Assembly: GCF_034521915.1 (NCBI RefSeq)
Contig: NZ_JAXHLU010000001.1
Span: 62,001-126,000 of the forward strand
Length of the DNA: 64,000 nt
Direction: 5' to 3'
DNA from: Fodinibius sp034521915
GTDB lineage: Bacteria; Bacteroidota; Rhodothermia; Balneolales; Balneolaceae
Numbering within the stretch: position 1 is the first letter of the stretch; each line of letters starts with the position of its first letter. The translations under genes and the position numbers were made by a program. A model generated the notes under the pieces. It ran no database searches. It was not told the origin of the DNA and worked only from the letters and a program-made list of their open reading frames with translations. This document shows positions 41,833 through 50,837 of the stretch, piece by piece.

Positions 41833-42390
41833 ATGAATCTGGGGCTGACAACAAGTTTTATTATTGCAGGAGTTTTACTCTTGAGTATTCTGAGCATGAA
41901 TATGAATATCTCACAGAGCTCTACTGCATTAACTATGCGACAAATGATACAACAACGAACGGCAACTATTTCAGAAGTTTTAGAAAAAGACATTTCAAAT
42001 ATCGCTTACGGTCAAGAAAAGCCCTATGATGATCCTATTCTTGATGCCCGGGAGGGATTTATAGAATTCAAAACGGATATTGATGACGATGGAAATCCAG
42101 ATAATATTCAGTGGGAACACGACGAATCAAATAACCAACTGATTCGAAAACTTAACGGAGATGCAACCACCTTTAAATGGAATATTACTGACTTTAAAAT
42201 GACTTACCTGGACAGTGATCGAGATACCGTATTGGGTAATGATCAAAATGAGCGCAATGATATTCGATTTATTGATATATCAATGACTGTGCGAAGTCCT
42301 GAGAAAATAGGTGGATTGGGGTCATCTGATCCCGAATACATAACAACAAATTGGAATAGAGAGTTTAGACCAATTAACTTAAGCTTATAG
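41833..42390 (+). CDS. Pilin-like secreted protein
   Basis: Protein of 185 residues starting MNLGLTTSFIIAGVLLLSIL, a single N-terminal hydrophobic helix, then a soluble domain with DREGFIEFKTDIDDDGNPDN (dense Asp/Gly, possible calcium site) and a terminal NREFRPINL. It resembles a minor pilin of the PulG/PilW type but lacks a clear F-T-L-x-E motif. It sits in a three-gene block with spacing of 20 and 12 bases. Confidence 0.65.
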   Translation: MNLGLTTSFIIAGVLLLSILSMNMNISQSSTALTMRQMIQQRTATISEVLEKDISNIAYGQEKPYDDPILDAREGFIEFKTDIDDDGNPDNIQWEHDESNNQLIRKLNGDATTFKWNITDFKMTYLDSDRDTVLGNDQNERNDIRFIDISMTVRSPEKIGGLGSSDPEYITTNWNREFRPINLSL

Positions 42391-42402
42391 AGGTACACTA
42401 CC

Positions 42403-43434
42403 ATGGGTAGACCAATGTTAATTATCGTAATGGGCTTACTTGTAGCCCTAGGCTATACGTTTATGGGAATGAACAACCAGCGCAAAGCTATGACCCAAGG
42501 GTCAGTAAATGCGGCAGAACAAGCCATGGCCCAAAACTTAGCTCATACAGGTATAGAATTTGGAATTAATGAATTAAGTGAAAACCCCAGTTGGGAAGAG
42601 GGTGAGAATAATACAATTAGTAAATCCATAGATGGTGGAACAATTAAATATTATTGGGCTAATCTTCCAAGCTCTAGCAACATTGAACTTACTGTAATAG
42701 CAACGATTGACAATACCAGTAAAGAGATAGTTGCAAAAATATCCAAAGGAAAAGCCATTGATATATCCAAAGTACCTGGTGCTATGGGTGTATATGGATC
42801 GAATACTACTGTTCGAATTAATGGACAGCCTCCAAATATCGACGGTAGAAATTTTTCTATGGATGAAACTTCTCCCAATGATGATGCTGATAGTTACAAG
42901 CCGGGGGCAGTCGGTATTCGTAGTCAAGATGACACATTTGAAAAAAAGGGAAAACCCGGTGATGACTCTTTTCTTGTAGGTGAGCCTGATGGTTTTGCGC
43001 AGGATTCAGACTTAGATAGTCAAAACTTGCAAGATAATATAGATAATAAATATCTACCTAATGCAGAATCATATAATGGCTTAGATTTAGGTACCAAAGA
43101 CAACCCTAAAATAGTATCTGTTGAACAGGATGGTTCTGCTAATGGTAATGGTGCCGGTATATTAATTATAAGACCGGGTGTGAATTTTCAAATTACAGGA
43201 AATGATAGATATTACGGTTTAATCATTGTTCAAGGGAATCTAGAACTAAAAGGAACACCTCAAGTTTATGGTTCTATACTTTTTGCTGACAACTCTAGTA
43301 TTGATGTAGAAGACCCCGAAGGTACATATGCGGGTACACCTGACCTACGGTACAGTAGTGATGCCTTAAACAATGTTAATAAGAATCTGCAAACAGGCGG
43401 AAGCAAAGTAAAACTCATCAGTATGTATAACTGA
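42403..43434 (+). CDS. PilX-like secreted protein
   Basis: Protein of 343 residues. The N-terminus MGRPMLIIVMGLLVALGYTF is a signal-anchor helix followed by QGSVNAAEQAMAQNLAHTGI, like PilX or GspK N-termini. Its C-terminal half ends with a beta-helix-like stretch (GAGILIIRPGVNFQITGNDR, YYGLIIVQGNLELKGTPQVYG, FADNSSIDV) as seen in polymer-forming or surface-associated proteins. It is the last gene of the trio and is followed by a strong terminator. Confidence 0.65.
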   Translation: MGRPMLIIVMGLLVALGYTFMGMNNQRKAMTQGSVNAAEQAMAQNLAHTGIEFGINELSENPSWEEGENNTISKSIDGGTIKYYWANLPSSSNIELTVIATIDNTSKEIVAKISKGKAIDISKVPGAMGVYGSNTTVRINGQPPNIDGRNFSMDETSPNDDADSYKPGAVGIRSQDDTFEKKGKPGDDSFLVGEPDGFAQDSDLDSQNLQDNIDNKYLPNAESYNGLDLGTKDNPKIVSVEQDGSANGNGAGILIIRPGVNFQITGNDRYYGLIIVQGNLELKGTPQVYGSILFADNSSIDVEDPEGTYAGTPDLRYSSDALNNVNKNLQTGGSKVKLISMYN

Positions 43435-43492
43435 TCATAGTTTTTGAAGTAGTAACATTTTTAAGATTCACTTATCTACCTTAAGATTTACT

Positions 43493-43524
43493 AATGCAGA
43501 GGGAACCTTTCCTCTGCATTTTTT
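43493..43524 (+). terminator. Terminator after pilin-like block
   Basis: Perfect 10-bp stem AATGCAGAGG/CCTCTGCATT, loop GAACCTTT, then TTTT, 59 bases after the PilX-like stop codon. Confidence 0.9.
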
Positions 43525-43627
43525 ATTTTAGGCTGACTACAGAAAATGGTTAGGTTATCAGCCAACATTTTATAGGACTATTCGTTTACATAGTGCGAAC
43601 AAACGGCAATTATCCAATAGGACTTTG

Positions 43628-44146
43628 ATGCAAAAAGCTACTACAATATTGCTGCTCATATTTACAGCAGTAAGTTTTACAACCCTTACAGCAGCGGCAC
43701 AGGATCAGAATGGAGGGTCGAGCAGAATTAGCATTAGTGCTTCTGCCCAGGTGGTTGAATCCATAGAAATGGTAACGCTAAGAGATATTAGTTTTAGTCC
43801 CGTACAACCCAGCCAGCAAACGATTACCATCGATCCGCTTTCTGATACCAACACGGGCAAAATGGTTGCCCTGGGCAATGCCGATTCCCAGATTCGAGTT
43901 AGCTTTGTCCGTGAACGCACCTTAACACACGACAGCGGTACCAACTCACTAACCTTCACCTATGAAATTGCGGGCAATGATGAGGACGATCAGAGCTCGG
44001 CCGAAATCCTGCAAACCGACAATCGCGACCTGACTCTCAACGGAAATGGAGAATATTATTTCTGGATTGGCGGACAGGTCAACGTTGAAAATGCCAAGCC
44101 GGGTAATTACAACGGCGATTTTACCATTGAAGTTGAATATATTTAA
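43628..44146 (+). CDS. DUF4402-like secreted surface protein
   Basis: Secreted protein of 172 residues from the ATG at 43628 with signal peptide ending AAAQ. The mature part begins RISISASAQVVESIEMV and has ISFSPVQPSQQTITIDP and a C-terminal GQVNVENAKPGNYNGDFTIE, the strand pattern of DUF4402 pilin-like subunits. It is first of a run of five such genes around a chaperone and usher. Function as a fimbrial or surface subunit is inferred. Confidence 0.8.
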   Translation: MQKATTILLLIFTAVSFTTLTAAAQDQNGGSSRISISASAQVVESIEMVTLRDISFSPVQPSQQTITIDPLSDTNTGKMVALGNADSQIRVSFVRERTLTHDSGTNSLTFTYEIAGNDEDDQSSAEILQTDNRDLTLNGNGEYYFWIGGQVNVENAKPGNYNGDFTIEVEYI

Positions 44147-44164
44147 TTCTACAGGGTGCTTTCT

Positions 44165-44710
44165 ATGAAAAAACTTTTTACTGTAATATCGCTGCTTCTG
44201 TTGCCCATTTGGGCACTTCAGGCACAGACCCTTGCTTTAAATATTGAAGCCCCTCCGGAATTAACCATAACCGTCATATCAGATGGAGTTCTTGATTTTG
44301 GTAGTCTTTTACAGAATCAGGGTACTGTTCAGATTCAATTGCAGGACCCTCAAACCGAAACTATAAGCATCGAAGGAGAACATAACAGAGATGTTCGTGT
44401 TACGATTTATCCTCCTCCAGCACTACAACTAGACGCAGATAATAAACTACCTTTTACCCTTGGAGCAGCTTATGCCAACGACGGCGAAGACAATAAAAAT
44501 CAGGCAACAGTATTTTCCGGCAATACGGCTACATTTCCAATTTATCAGGATGATGGAGGTGGCCCACCCCCATGGGCCAAAGGAGGAAAAAAAGGCGGTG
44601 GTCCCCCGACTTCAAAAGCATACTTATATATTTATGGAGATATAACCGTTGGAAATGACAGAGCCGGAACCTATACCGGAACTATAAACATAAGTGTTGA
44701 GTATGATTAA
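44165..44710 (+). CDS. DUF4402-like secreted surface protein
   Basis: Secreted protein of 181 residues from ATG 44165, signal to about AQ-T. The mature part opens TLALNIEAPPELTITVIS and DGVLDFGSLLQNQG, the DUF4402 hallmark. A GGGPPP...GGKKGGGPP insert (near residue 133) is low-complexity glycine/proline/lysine and is absent from its neighbours. The end is GDITVGNDRAGTYTGTINIS. It starts nineteen bases after the previous gene and overlaps the next start. Confidence 0.8.
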   Translation: MKKLFTVISLLLLPIWALQAQTLALNIEAPPELTITVISDGVLDFGSLLQNQGTVQIQLQDPQTETISIEGEHNRDVRVTIYPPPALQLDADNKLPFTLGAAYANDGEDNKNQATVFSGNTATFPIYQDDGGGPPPWAKGGKKGGGPPTSKAYLYIYGDITVGNDRAGTYTGTINISVEYD

Positions 44711-45222
44711 GAAGCGGTTTAAAATTTTATTTTGTATTTCGCTCTTAATTCTTCCCCTAGCCTACTCTGGGGATGCCCAAACCGTGCGTTTCAATATGGA
44801 CGTACAGCCTGAGTTAGGCGTAGAAGTACTTCAGGATTTAAATTTCGGTACGGTGGTTACCAACAGCGGTACCCAACAAATTGAAGCTGGGTAATCCGCA
44901 AATGGGTATTTTCAAAATCAGGGCACTGGCGGCACAAAGCGCGATCCTTAGCCTGCAAAAACCAGACCGCTTAACACCATCCGCCGGACAAGATACAACC
45001 AATACCATCCCTCTTACTTTAGATGCAGCCTATTCCCCTGAAGCAAGCAATTATCAGGATTATATGCCCTTTGCCAATGAAGAGCTACGCATAACCCTGG
45101 GCAGTGATAATGAACAGGTTTGGGATACCGGCTACGTATATATCTTTGGAAATATTGACGTCGGCAATGTTACTCCGGGCGCCTACTCGGGCACGTTAGT
45201 TTTGAACGTCGTTTACCAATAG
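44703..45222 (+). pseudogene. DUF4402-like surface protein, frameshifted
   Basis: From ATG 44703 the frame gives a signal (FCISLLILPLAYSGDAQ), then FNMDVQPELGVEVLQDLNFG and TQQIEAG before a stop at 44892-44894. The next frame resumes at LGNPQMGIFKIRA and runs to NIDVGNVTPGAYSGTL, stop 45222. Dropping one G near 44886 joins them (QQIELGNPQ) into a normal 172-residue DUF4402 subunit; total span is one base too long. It may be error or mutation. Confidence 0.82.
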
Positions 45223-45360
45223 AAGTTACGATTTATTAATCTTTGGCAATATTGAAACGCTCTAAAGAATATTCCTTGTTAATTAACTTCACTAACAACG
45301 CTAGTTACTTAACTTTAGAAAAGTTTAGAATCCTTTAATTAAAAGGCTCTAACTAGGAGA

Positions 45361-45385
45361 CCCAAGAGATCATTTTTATCTTGGG
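45361..45385 (+). promoter_or_regulatory. Leader hairpin before main subunit gene
   Basis: Perfect 7-bp stem CCCAAGA/TCTTGGG with an 11-base AT loop, 57 bases before the ATG of the next subunit and not followed by a T-run. It could stabilise or regulate the abundant mRNA. The rest of 45223-45442 holds no gene. Confidence 0.5.
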
Positions 45386-45442
45386 AGTGAAGCAAACAAA
45401 GAAACTCAATTTATCTACAAACAATAATAAACGGCTTAAATT

Positions 45443-45940
45443 ATGAAACGATTACTCCAACTTACTCTCGCATTTTTTTTGATGACCGGTTTAACAACAG
45501 CTACATTTGCACAAATTGATGCCACAGCAACCGTTGAATCAAATGTATCTGTTACCGATGGAAGTAACTTAGACTTTGGAACTTTAGCAGCTGGTGCTAG
45601 CAGTACTGTAAATGTTGGTGACGCTACTGCCGGTACATTTCAAATTACAGGTAACGGCGGTCAGCTTGATCTAACTTTTTCCTTTGCAAATGGCGGAAAC
45701 TTAGTAGGCCCCGGTGCTGATATCGCTATTAACTTCGATAATACTAGTGCAGCTTGGGACAACTTGGCAACCAGTCAAAGTAATACATTCGACCCTACGG
45801 CAGGGGCCACTACTTCTGCTCTCTCTGCTGACTCCGATAATACTCTTCATGTATTCATCGGTGGTACTATTAATGCAGCAGCTAACCAAACTGCCGGTAC
45901 ATATTCCGAGGAAATTACATTGACCGCTGCATACAACTAA
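45443..45940 (+). CDS. DUF4402 surface subunit, likely major
   Basis: Secreted protein of 165 residues with signal peptide ending TFAQ and a mature N-terminus IDATATVESNVSVTDGSNLDFG, the clearest DUF4402 domain in the window, with LAAGASSTVNVGDATAGTFQ and a closing ANQTAGTYSEEITLTAAYN. Low-charge, Ser/Thr/Gly/Ala-rich composition fits a self-assembling fimbrial subunit. It has its own leader hairpin and terminator, suggesting high expression. Role as major subunit is inferred. Confidence 0.85.
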   Translation: MKRLLQLTLAFFLMTGLTTATFAQIDATATVESNVSVTDGSNLDFGTLAAGASSTVNVGDATAGTFQITGNGGQLDLTFSFANGGNLVGPGADIAINFDNTSAAWDNLATSQSNTFDPTAGATTSALSADSDNTLHVFIGGTINAAANQTAGTYSEEITLTAAYN

Positions 45941-45957
45941 GTATTTTTTCCTTCACT

Positions 45958-45990
45958 AAAAGCCAAGACCTAATTCGTCTTGGCTTTTTT
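45958..45990 (+). terminator. Terminator after DUF4402 subunit
   Basis: Perfect 12-bp stem AAAAGCCAAGAC/GTCTTGGCTTTT with loop CTAATTC and T-run, 17 bases after the stop codon. Confidence 0.92.
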
Positions 45991-46093
45991 ATTTGTTAGA
46001 CTGCGCCAGAATAGTTCAATCAGTAGCTTACTATGCTTTTTTGTACAAATTTCTTAGGTTCCCCAAACGGCAATTAAAACCAGTCTATCCGCA

Positions 46094-46918
46094 ATGAAAA
46101 AACTGTTATTTATATTTCTGCTTCTTTTTGGGGTGCTTTTTACCGGCGCCAAGGCGCAAATTACCATCGCTCCCACCATGGTTTTTATTGACCAGCAAGA
46201 GCGTTTTGGAAGCTTTTTGGTACTAAACGGATCGGATCAGGCGCAGGAGGTATCCATTGAATTTCCCTTTGGCTACCCCACAACCAATACGGAAGGCAAT
46301 GTAGAGATGGTATATGACGACAGCAGCCGGGCCCAGCAGTACGGTATCAGCAACCTGGTTAAGGGCTTTCCACAGAATTTTGTACTCCAACCCGGTCAGC
46401 GCCAAACGGTGCGAATGACCGTACGACCCAAAGACTTTTCGGATGGCACCTACTGGACACGCATTAAAACAACGTCAAATGCTCAGAACCCTGCTGTGGG
46501 TGAAGAAACTGATGATGGAATAACGGCCCAAATCACTTATAAGTTTGAGCAGGTTACGACTCTATTCTACAAACACGGCGATACCAATACCGGTATAGAG
46601 ATCCAAAAGTTTAGCCAGCAAAATTCGGAAGATAATTTTGAATTTATTACCGATGTCAAAAGATCAGGAAACTCTCCTTTTCTTGGAACCATCATATTAA
46701 CGATCTCAGACCGTAGTGGTAATACCGTAGTAGAAAAACGTACTTCCACGTCTATCTATTTTGATTACCGACAAGTATTTGAGGTAGCACAGGATGAGCT
46801 GGAAAATGGTAAATATACGGCCAAAATCACCTTTGAAACGCAGCGACCCGATGTGCCTTCGGAAAACATCGTTCAAATGGAACCGGTATCTCAATCCATA
46901 AGCTTCACCAAAAAGTGA
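46094..46918 (+). CDS. PapD-like fimbrial chaperone
   Basis: Periplasmic protein of 274 residues with signal ending AKAQ. It has the immunoglobulin-like N-terminal domain of fimbrial chaperones: ITIAPTMVFIDQQERFGSFL, EVSIEFPFGYP and FVLQPGQRQTVRMTVRP, the PapD-type F1/G1 strand pattern, and a second domain with EIQKFSQQNSEDNFEFITD. It should hold subunits before export by the usher. It overlaps the usher start by four bases, so the pair is coupled. Confidence 0.85.
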   Translation: MKKLLFIFLLLFGVLFTGAKAQITIAPTMVFIDQQERFGSFLVLNGSDQAQEVSIEFPFGYPTTNTEGNVEMVYDDSSRAQQYGISNLVKGFPQNFVLQPGQRQTVRMTVRPKDFSDGTYWTRIKTTSNAQNPAVGEETDDGITAQITYKFEQVTTLFYKHGDTNTGIEIQKFSQQNSEDNFEFITDVKRSGNSPFLGTIILTISDRSGNTVVEKRTSTSIYFDYRQVFEVAQDELENGKYTAKITFETQRPDVPSENIVQMEPVSQSISFTKK

Positions 46919-49900
46919 GTAAAGAAGGACGTTTTTTAATTCTATCTCTTCTTCTATTCGCTTTAAGTACGCCTGCCCTTTCTTTTAATAATAGTATACA
47001 GGCTGCACCGACATCCAGTTTTCAGGACGGACAAGCTAACCAGCAGCAGTCAAATCAACAGGAGATATTTCTTTCCTTTACCTACCGCAATTTCTTTGAA
47101 AAGGTTATTACCGCCTATTATGAGGACGGCACCTACTATCTTCCGGTTTCAGAAATATTCAGCAGTCTAAAAATCTCTCACGAGGTAGACAATGGCAGTT
47201 TATCTATCCAGGGCTTTTACCTTGACCCCGATAATAATTTTCGATTCGACTTTAGCAACTACGAAGTAACGCTGGATAACAAGGGAACCTTCCGTTACGA
47301 TGCCTCCAAAATGCTGGTTAAGGAACTGGATTTCTATGTGAGTCTTGACGTGCTATCCGAAGTGTTTGACTTAAACTTTTCTGTGGACCTCAATAATCTG
47401 CTATTGCAGCTTGAAACCCCCAACACCTTGCCCATTGTGGAAGAGTACGAGCGACAACGGCGCAGAGAGCAACAAGATAAAGCCAATATCGGGCAAAGCT
47501 ATCATCCACTTATGTTTGAACGGGACCGAACGTTTTTCGGAGGTGGCTTTTTTGACTATTCGCTCACTTCAATAATAAACGAAAACCAAAATTCATATAC
47601 CTATAATTTTGACCTTGGAGCAGAAATAGCCGGTGGCGATCTCGAGGGTTCTGCATTTGGTAACTATTCCGGCGGATCATCAAACTTTACCACCAATAAC
47701 CTGCGCTGGCGATACGTCATGCGCAATAATGACTACCTCAGCCAAATATACGCCGGACAAACACGTTCTGATGGATTAAGCAGTCGAAATTTTACAGGGA
47801 TTAAACTGACCAACGAACCCATCGAGCCCCGGTATATGTACGATTCCTATGAGGTGGAGGGCACTGCCCCAATTGGCTCAGAAGTTGAGCTTTACTACAA
47901 TAATGCCCTCTATGACTTTACCAGAATAACGGAAGACGAACAGTATCGTTTTTTAGTGCCACTCACTTATGGTACTTCGCGATTGCGGTTGCGAATCTAT
48001 GGTCCCGACGGGCGCATCCGGGAACGAGAAGAGCGAATACAGATCCCTTTCAACTTTCTGCCGGAAGGGGAATTCAGCTATCACCTGAACGCCGGTCAAC
48101 TTGATAACCCTATTTTTGGCACCACTACAGAAAGTTATATGACTCAGGGCGATGTAGCGTATGGAATCTCAAACTGGCTGACCCAGCAAGTTGGGGTAGA
48201 ATATTTTGATGAATATTCCAATGAGTCGCCTGTTTTCTATAGTTCTACTTCTGCGCGGGTTTTTGACGATTACTTGTTAAATCTCGATATCGCTCCCAAT
48301 GCTTTCTATCGAATATCCGGGAATGTTGTTTATCCCTCATCTGCCAGCTGGGGCATAACCTATTCCAATTATACCGACAACCGGATCTATAACCCCGTTG
48401 GTAACGAGCAGGAATTTTCAGCTAATGCATTTTTCCCATTATCAATAGGAGAAGTGCCATTAAACTTTCGATTTCAAGGGAATTACGCTCAAAATTCACC
48501 GCAGGATAATATGAGCTATTCCATTGACTTAAACTCCCGCATTAATCGCCTGAATCTCAGGTTCAGTTACCGGGATCGTCAGTTCGGCGACTTTTCACTT
48601 GATCCAAGCACCAGCTCAGATCTGAGCGCATCCGCTACGTACCTCATTTCCAGAACCCCCAACATACCCCGTTATCTTCAAAATACATTTATCAGTGGCA
48701 GTATCGATTATAGTCCGGGTATTGGTGCATTCAGAGAGGCCGAAATACAAGCCTCAAAAAGCATATTTGAACATGGAAGAATCCAGGCCTCCTACTCCAG
48801 AAATTTTTTAAATGACCTGAATTTTCTAAACCTTGGCCTGACCATCGACTTCAATGCATTTCGAAGTACGTCAAATGCCCGGAAATCAAGAGATCAATAT
48901 TCATTTACACAAAATATTAGAGGTTCCATCGGGTATGATGATTACAATAAAGATTTAACCGTCTCAAACAGGCAGCAGGTAGGACGTTCTGCAACATCTG
49001 TTCGTCTTTATGTAGATGCAAACAATTCCGGGACCTACGACGAGGGAGATGACGTAATCAATGAAGAAGCAGTTCGCATTGGACGAGCCGGCGTCATGTC
49101 TACCTCTTCGGAGGGTATCCTTCGATTCAGCCAGCTTCAGTCCTACCACAGGATTAATATGGAGGTCAATCAATCAGAAATAAAAAATCCTATGCTGGTG
49201 CCTGAAATAGAAAAATTTTCTATTGTTACAGATCCCAACCAGTATAAACCAATAGATATTCCCTTCTATACTTCCGGGGTAATATCGGGCAAAGTCGTAA
49301 AAATGACCAAAGGGAAAGAGAATCCACAGTCCGGCCTCCGCGTATATTTGGATGCTAAAGAGGATACCACATATAAAAAAGAAATGCGCACCTTTAGCGA
49401 TGGTACATTCTATGCCTATGAAATTCCACCGGGTAACTATAATTTATATATAGATAGCAAACAGCTGGAGTTCCTCGATGTTAATTCGCAACCCGATACC
49501 ATGGAGGTTGAAGTTGAGGCCCTGGCCGAGGGAGATTTTGTAGAAGGGTTGAACTTTACCCTAAAACCTAAAACAACGCCTGAGCCCATTGCAGCCGATA
49601 CTGTATCTGCTGACTCAACCACTGACACTACGTATATCTCTGATCAGGAACTCTATTATAAGATCCAGATTGCCAGTTTCAGGACGTTATCAAAAGCTAA
49701 AGAAGTTGCTATGGAAGCGGCAAGCAAACTTAAAGGATCCTTTAGTGTGATATTGAATACTAACACCGACTTATACGCTATTCGTAGCCTCCCCTTGCCA
49801 AATCGGAATCAAGCTATCCAAAACATATTATCATATCACCGCAATACCTTTGAAAAAGCCGCACTGGTTGTCCTCGACAGTGGAAATATTGCACCTGATG

Positions 49901-50403
49901 CCCCTCAATCAGACTTTATCAAGCTGGGAGAATTTAAAACAGAAGATGCTGCTAACCGCTTTGCGGAACAAACCAAAAATGACTTGGATCTATTAACCTC
50001 AGTCAGTTTTAATGAGGCCAATGAAAAGTATTTGGTATATGTAGATGAGCGATATTACTCAAAAACATCGATGGAATCCCAACTGGCTACTATACAAGAC
50101 AAACCATCTTATGAAGATGCCTCTATGGCAAACATCCAAAACTATTCGCTATTTCTTGGTGAGAAAGACGAGCGGGCAATGAACTTTAGTTTTGAAATCC
50201 GCATTGAGAATCCGGGAGGTGAATTGGATGAAAAACTATTAAAATCCATGATTGATCCTGAATCAGGAGCGGAATTCAAAAAGTCTAACGGTACCATTGT
50301 TTTTGAAGGGCTTATATCCTGGACAAAGACCAAGCAATTGCAACAGAAGCTTGCTGATATCCCTGCAATAGAACATCCGATTACAGTACTGATTGAAAAA
50401 TAG
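46915..50403 (+). CDS. Outer-membrane usher with SPOR-like tail
   Basis: Very large protein of 1162 residues starting at GTG 46915 (overlapping the chaperone stop). Regions: signal (to about 30), N-terminal domain of two repeat-like units (about 50-170: YYLPVSEIFSSLKI and FYVSLDVLSEVFDL), usher-like beta-barrel with plug-type PLTYGTSRLRLRIYGPDG (about 200-690), carboxypeptidase-like module (about 788-885, SGLRVYLDAKED and DGTFYAYEIPPGNYNLYID), then SPOR-type sequence (about 913-987, YYKIQIASFRTLSKAKEV and a degenerate second one about 1000-1045). Ushers normally end after their plug/CTD domains, so the SPOR-like tail, possibly anchoring the pore to peptidoglycan, is unusual. Substrates are the DUF4402 subunits (inference). 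Confidence 0.72.
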   Translation: MSKEGRFLILSLLLFALSTPALSFNNSIQAAPTSSFQDGQANQQQSNQQEIFLSFTYRNFFEKVITAYYEDGTYYLPVSEIFSSLKISHEVDNGSLSIQGFYLDPDNNFRFDFSNYEVTLDNKGTFRYDASKMLVKELDFYVSLDVLSEVFDLNFSVDLNNLLLQLETPNTLPIVEEYERQRRREQQDKANIGQSYHPLMFERDRTFFGGGFFDYSLTSIINENQNSYTYNFDLGAEIAGGDLEGSAFGNYSGGSSNFTTNNLRWRYVMRNNDYLSQIYAGQTRSDGLSSRNFTGIKLTNEPIEPRYMYDSYEVEGTAPIGSEVELYYNNALYDFTRITEDEQYRFLVPLTYGTSRLRLRIYGPDGRIREREERIQIPFNFLPEGEFSYHLNAGQLDNPIFGTTTESYMTQGDVAYGISNWLTQQVGVEYFDEYSNESPVFYSSTSARVFDDYLLNLDIAPNAFYRISGNVVYPSSASWGITYSNYTDNRIYNPVGNEQEFSANAFFPLSIGEVPLNFRFQGNYAQNSPQDNMSYSIDLNSRINRLNLRFSYRDRQFGDFSLDPSTSSDLSASATYLISRTPNIPRYLQNTFISGSIDYSPGIGAFREAEIQASKSIFEHGRIQASYSRNFLNDLNFLNLGLTIDFNAFRSTSNARKSRDQYSFTQNIRGSIGYDDYNKDLTVSNRQQVGRSATSVRLYVDANNSGTYDEGDDVINEEAVRIGRAGVMSTSSEGILRFSQLQSYHRINMEVNQSEIKNPMLVPEIEKFSIVTDPNQYKPIDIPFYTSGVISGKVVKMTKGKENPQSGLRVYLDAKEDTTYKKEMRTFSDGTFYAYEIPPGNYNLYIDSKQLEFLDVNSQPDTMEVEVEALAEGDFVEGLNFTLKPKTTPEPIAADTVSADSTTDTTYISDQELYYKIQIASFRTLSKAKEVAMEAASKLKGSFSVILNTNTDLYAIRSLPLPNRNQAIQNILSYHRNTFEKAALVVLDSGNIAPDAPQSDFIKLGEFKTEDAANRFAEQTKNDLDLLTSVSFNEANEKYLVYVDERYYSKTSMESQLATIQDKPSYEDASMANIQNYSLFLGEKDERAMNFSFEIRIENPGGELDEKLLKSMIDPESGAEFKKSNGTIVFEGLISWTKTKQLQQKLADIPAIEHPITVLIEK

Positions 50404-50435
50404 AAGGATTGGCTGGGATTCTACTATTCTCTTTT

Positions 50436-50837
50436 CTAAAGGTATTCTACAGTCGCTTTCAGTTCTCCGCTGTAAGAACCTCTTTCGGGACTATCTTGTG
50501 AGTTTAGACCCTGGAAACGAATATTACCAGCATTAGTCTCTATATCATTAATAGCTGTGATATTGAGATTTATCTGATTACCATTCGAATTAAAGAGTTG
50601 TAGCTTATCTGATACTTTTACCAACGTATTATCACTGCCCTGTAAACGCATTGCCCCAAGATCGGAGTTTCCGTTTTCTGATAAGTTAACTTTATCCGGC
50701 TGACTCATTACAATACTTGCTCCCTCTACTACTTCAACACTCACTTTCATTGACGCCTGTGCTGATTGTTGTGCTACAGCTGAACTGGCAAGTAGCCCGC
50801 TTATAAGTATTGTTGATATGAATATTTGTTTTAACAT
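50436..50837 (-). CDS. DUF4402-like secreted protein
   Basis: Secreted protein of 133 residues from ATG 50837 (MLKQIFISTILISGLLASS), signal ending AVAQ. The mature part, SAQASMKVSVEVVEGASIVM and a C-terminal SYSGELKATVEYL, resembles the DUF4402/surface subunits upstream, but it is convergent with the usher. It could be a minor subunit or an adhesin tip. A longer in-frame start at 50849 is possible. Confidence 0.75.
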   Translation of the reverse strand: MLKQIFISTILISGLLASSAVAQQSAQASMKVSVEVVEGASIVMSQPDKVNLSENGNSDLGAMRLQGSDNTLVKVSDKLQLFNSNGNQINLNITAINDIETNAGNIRFQGLNSQDSPERGSYSGELKATVEYL

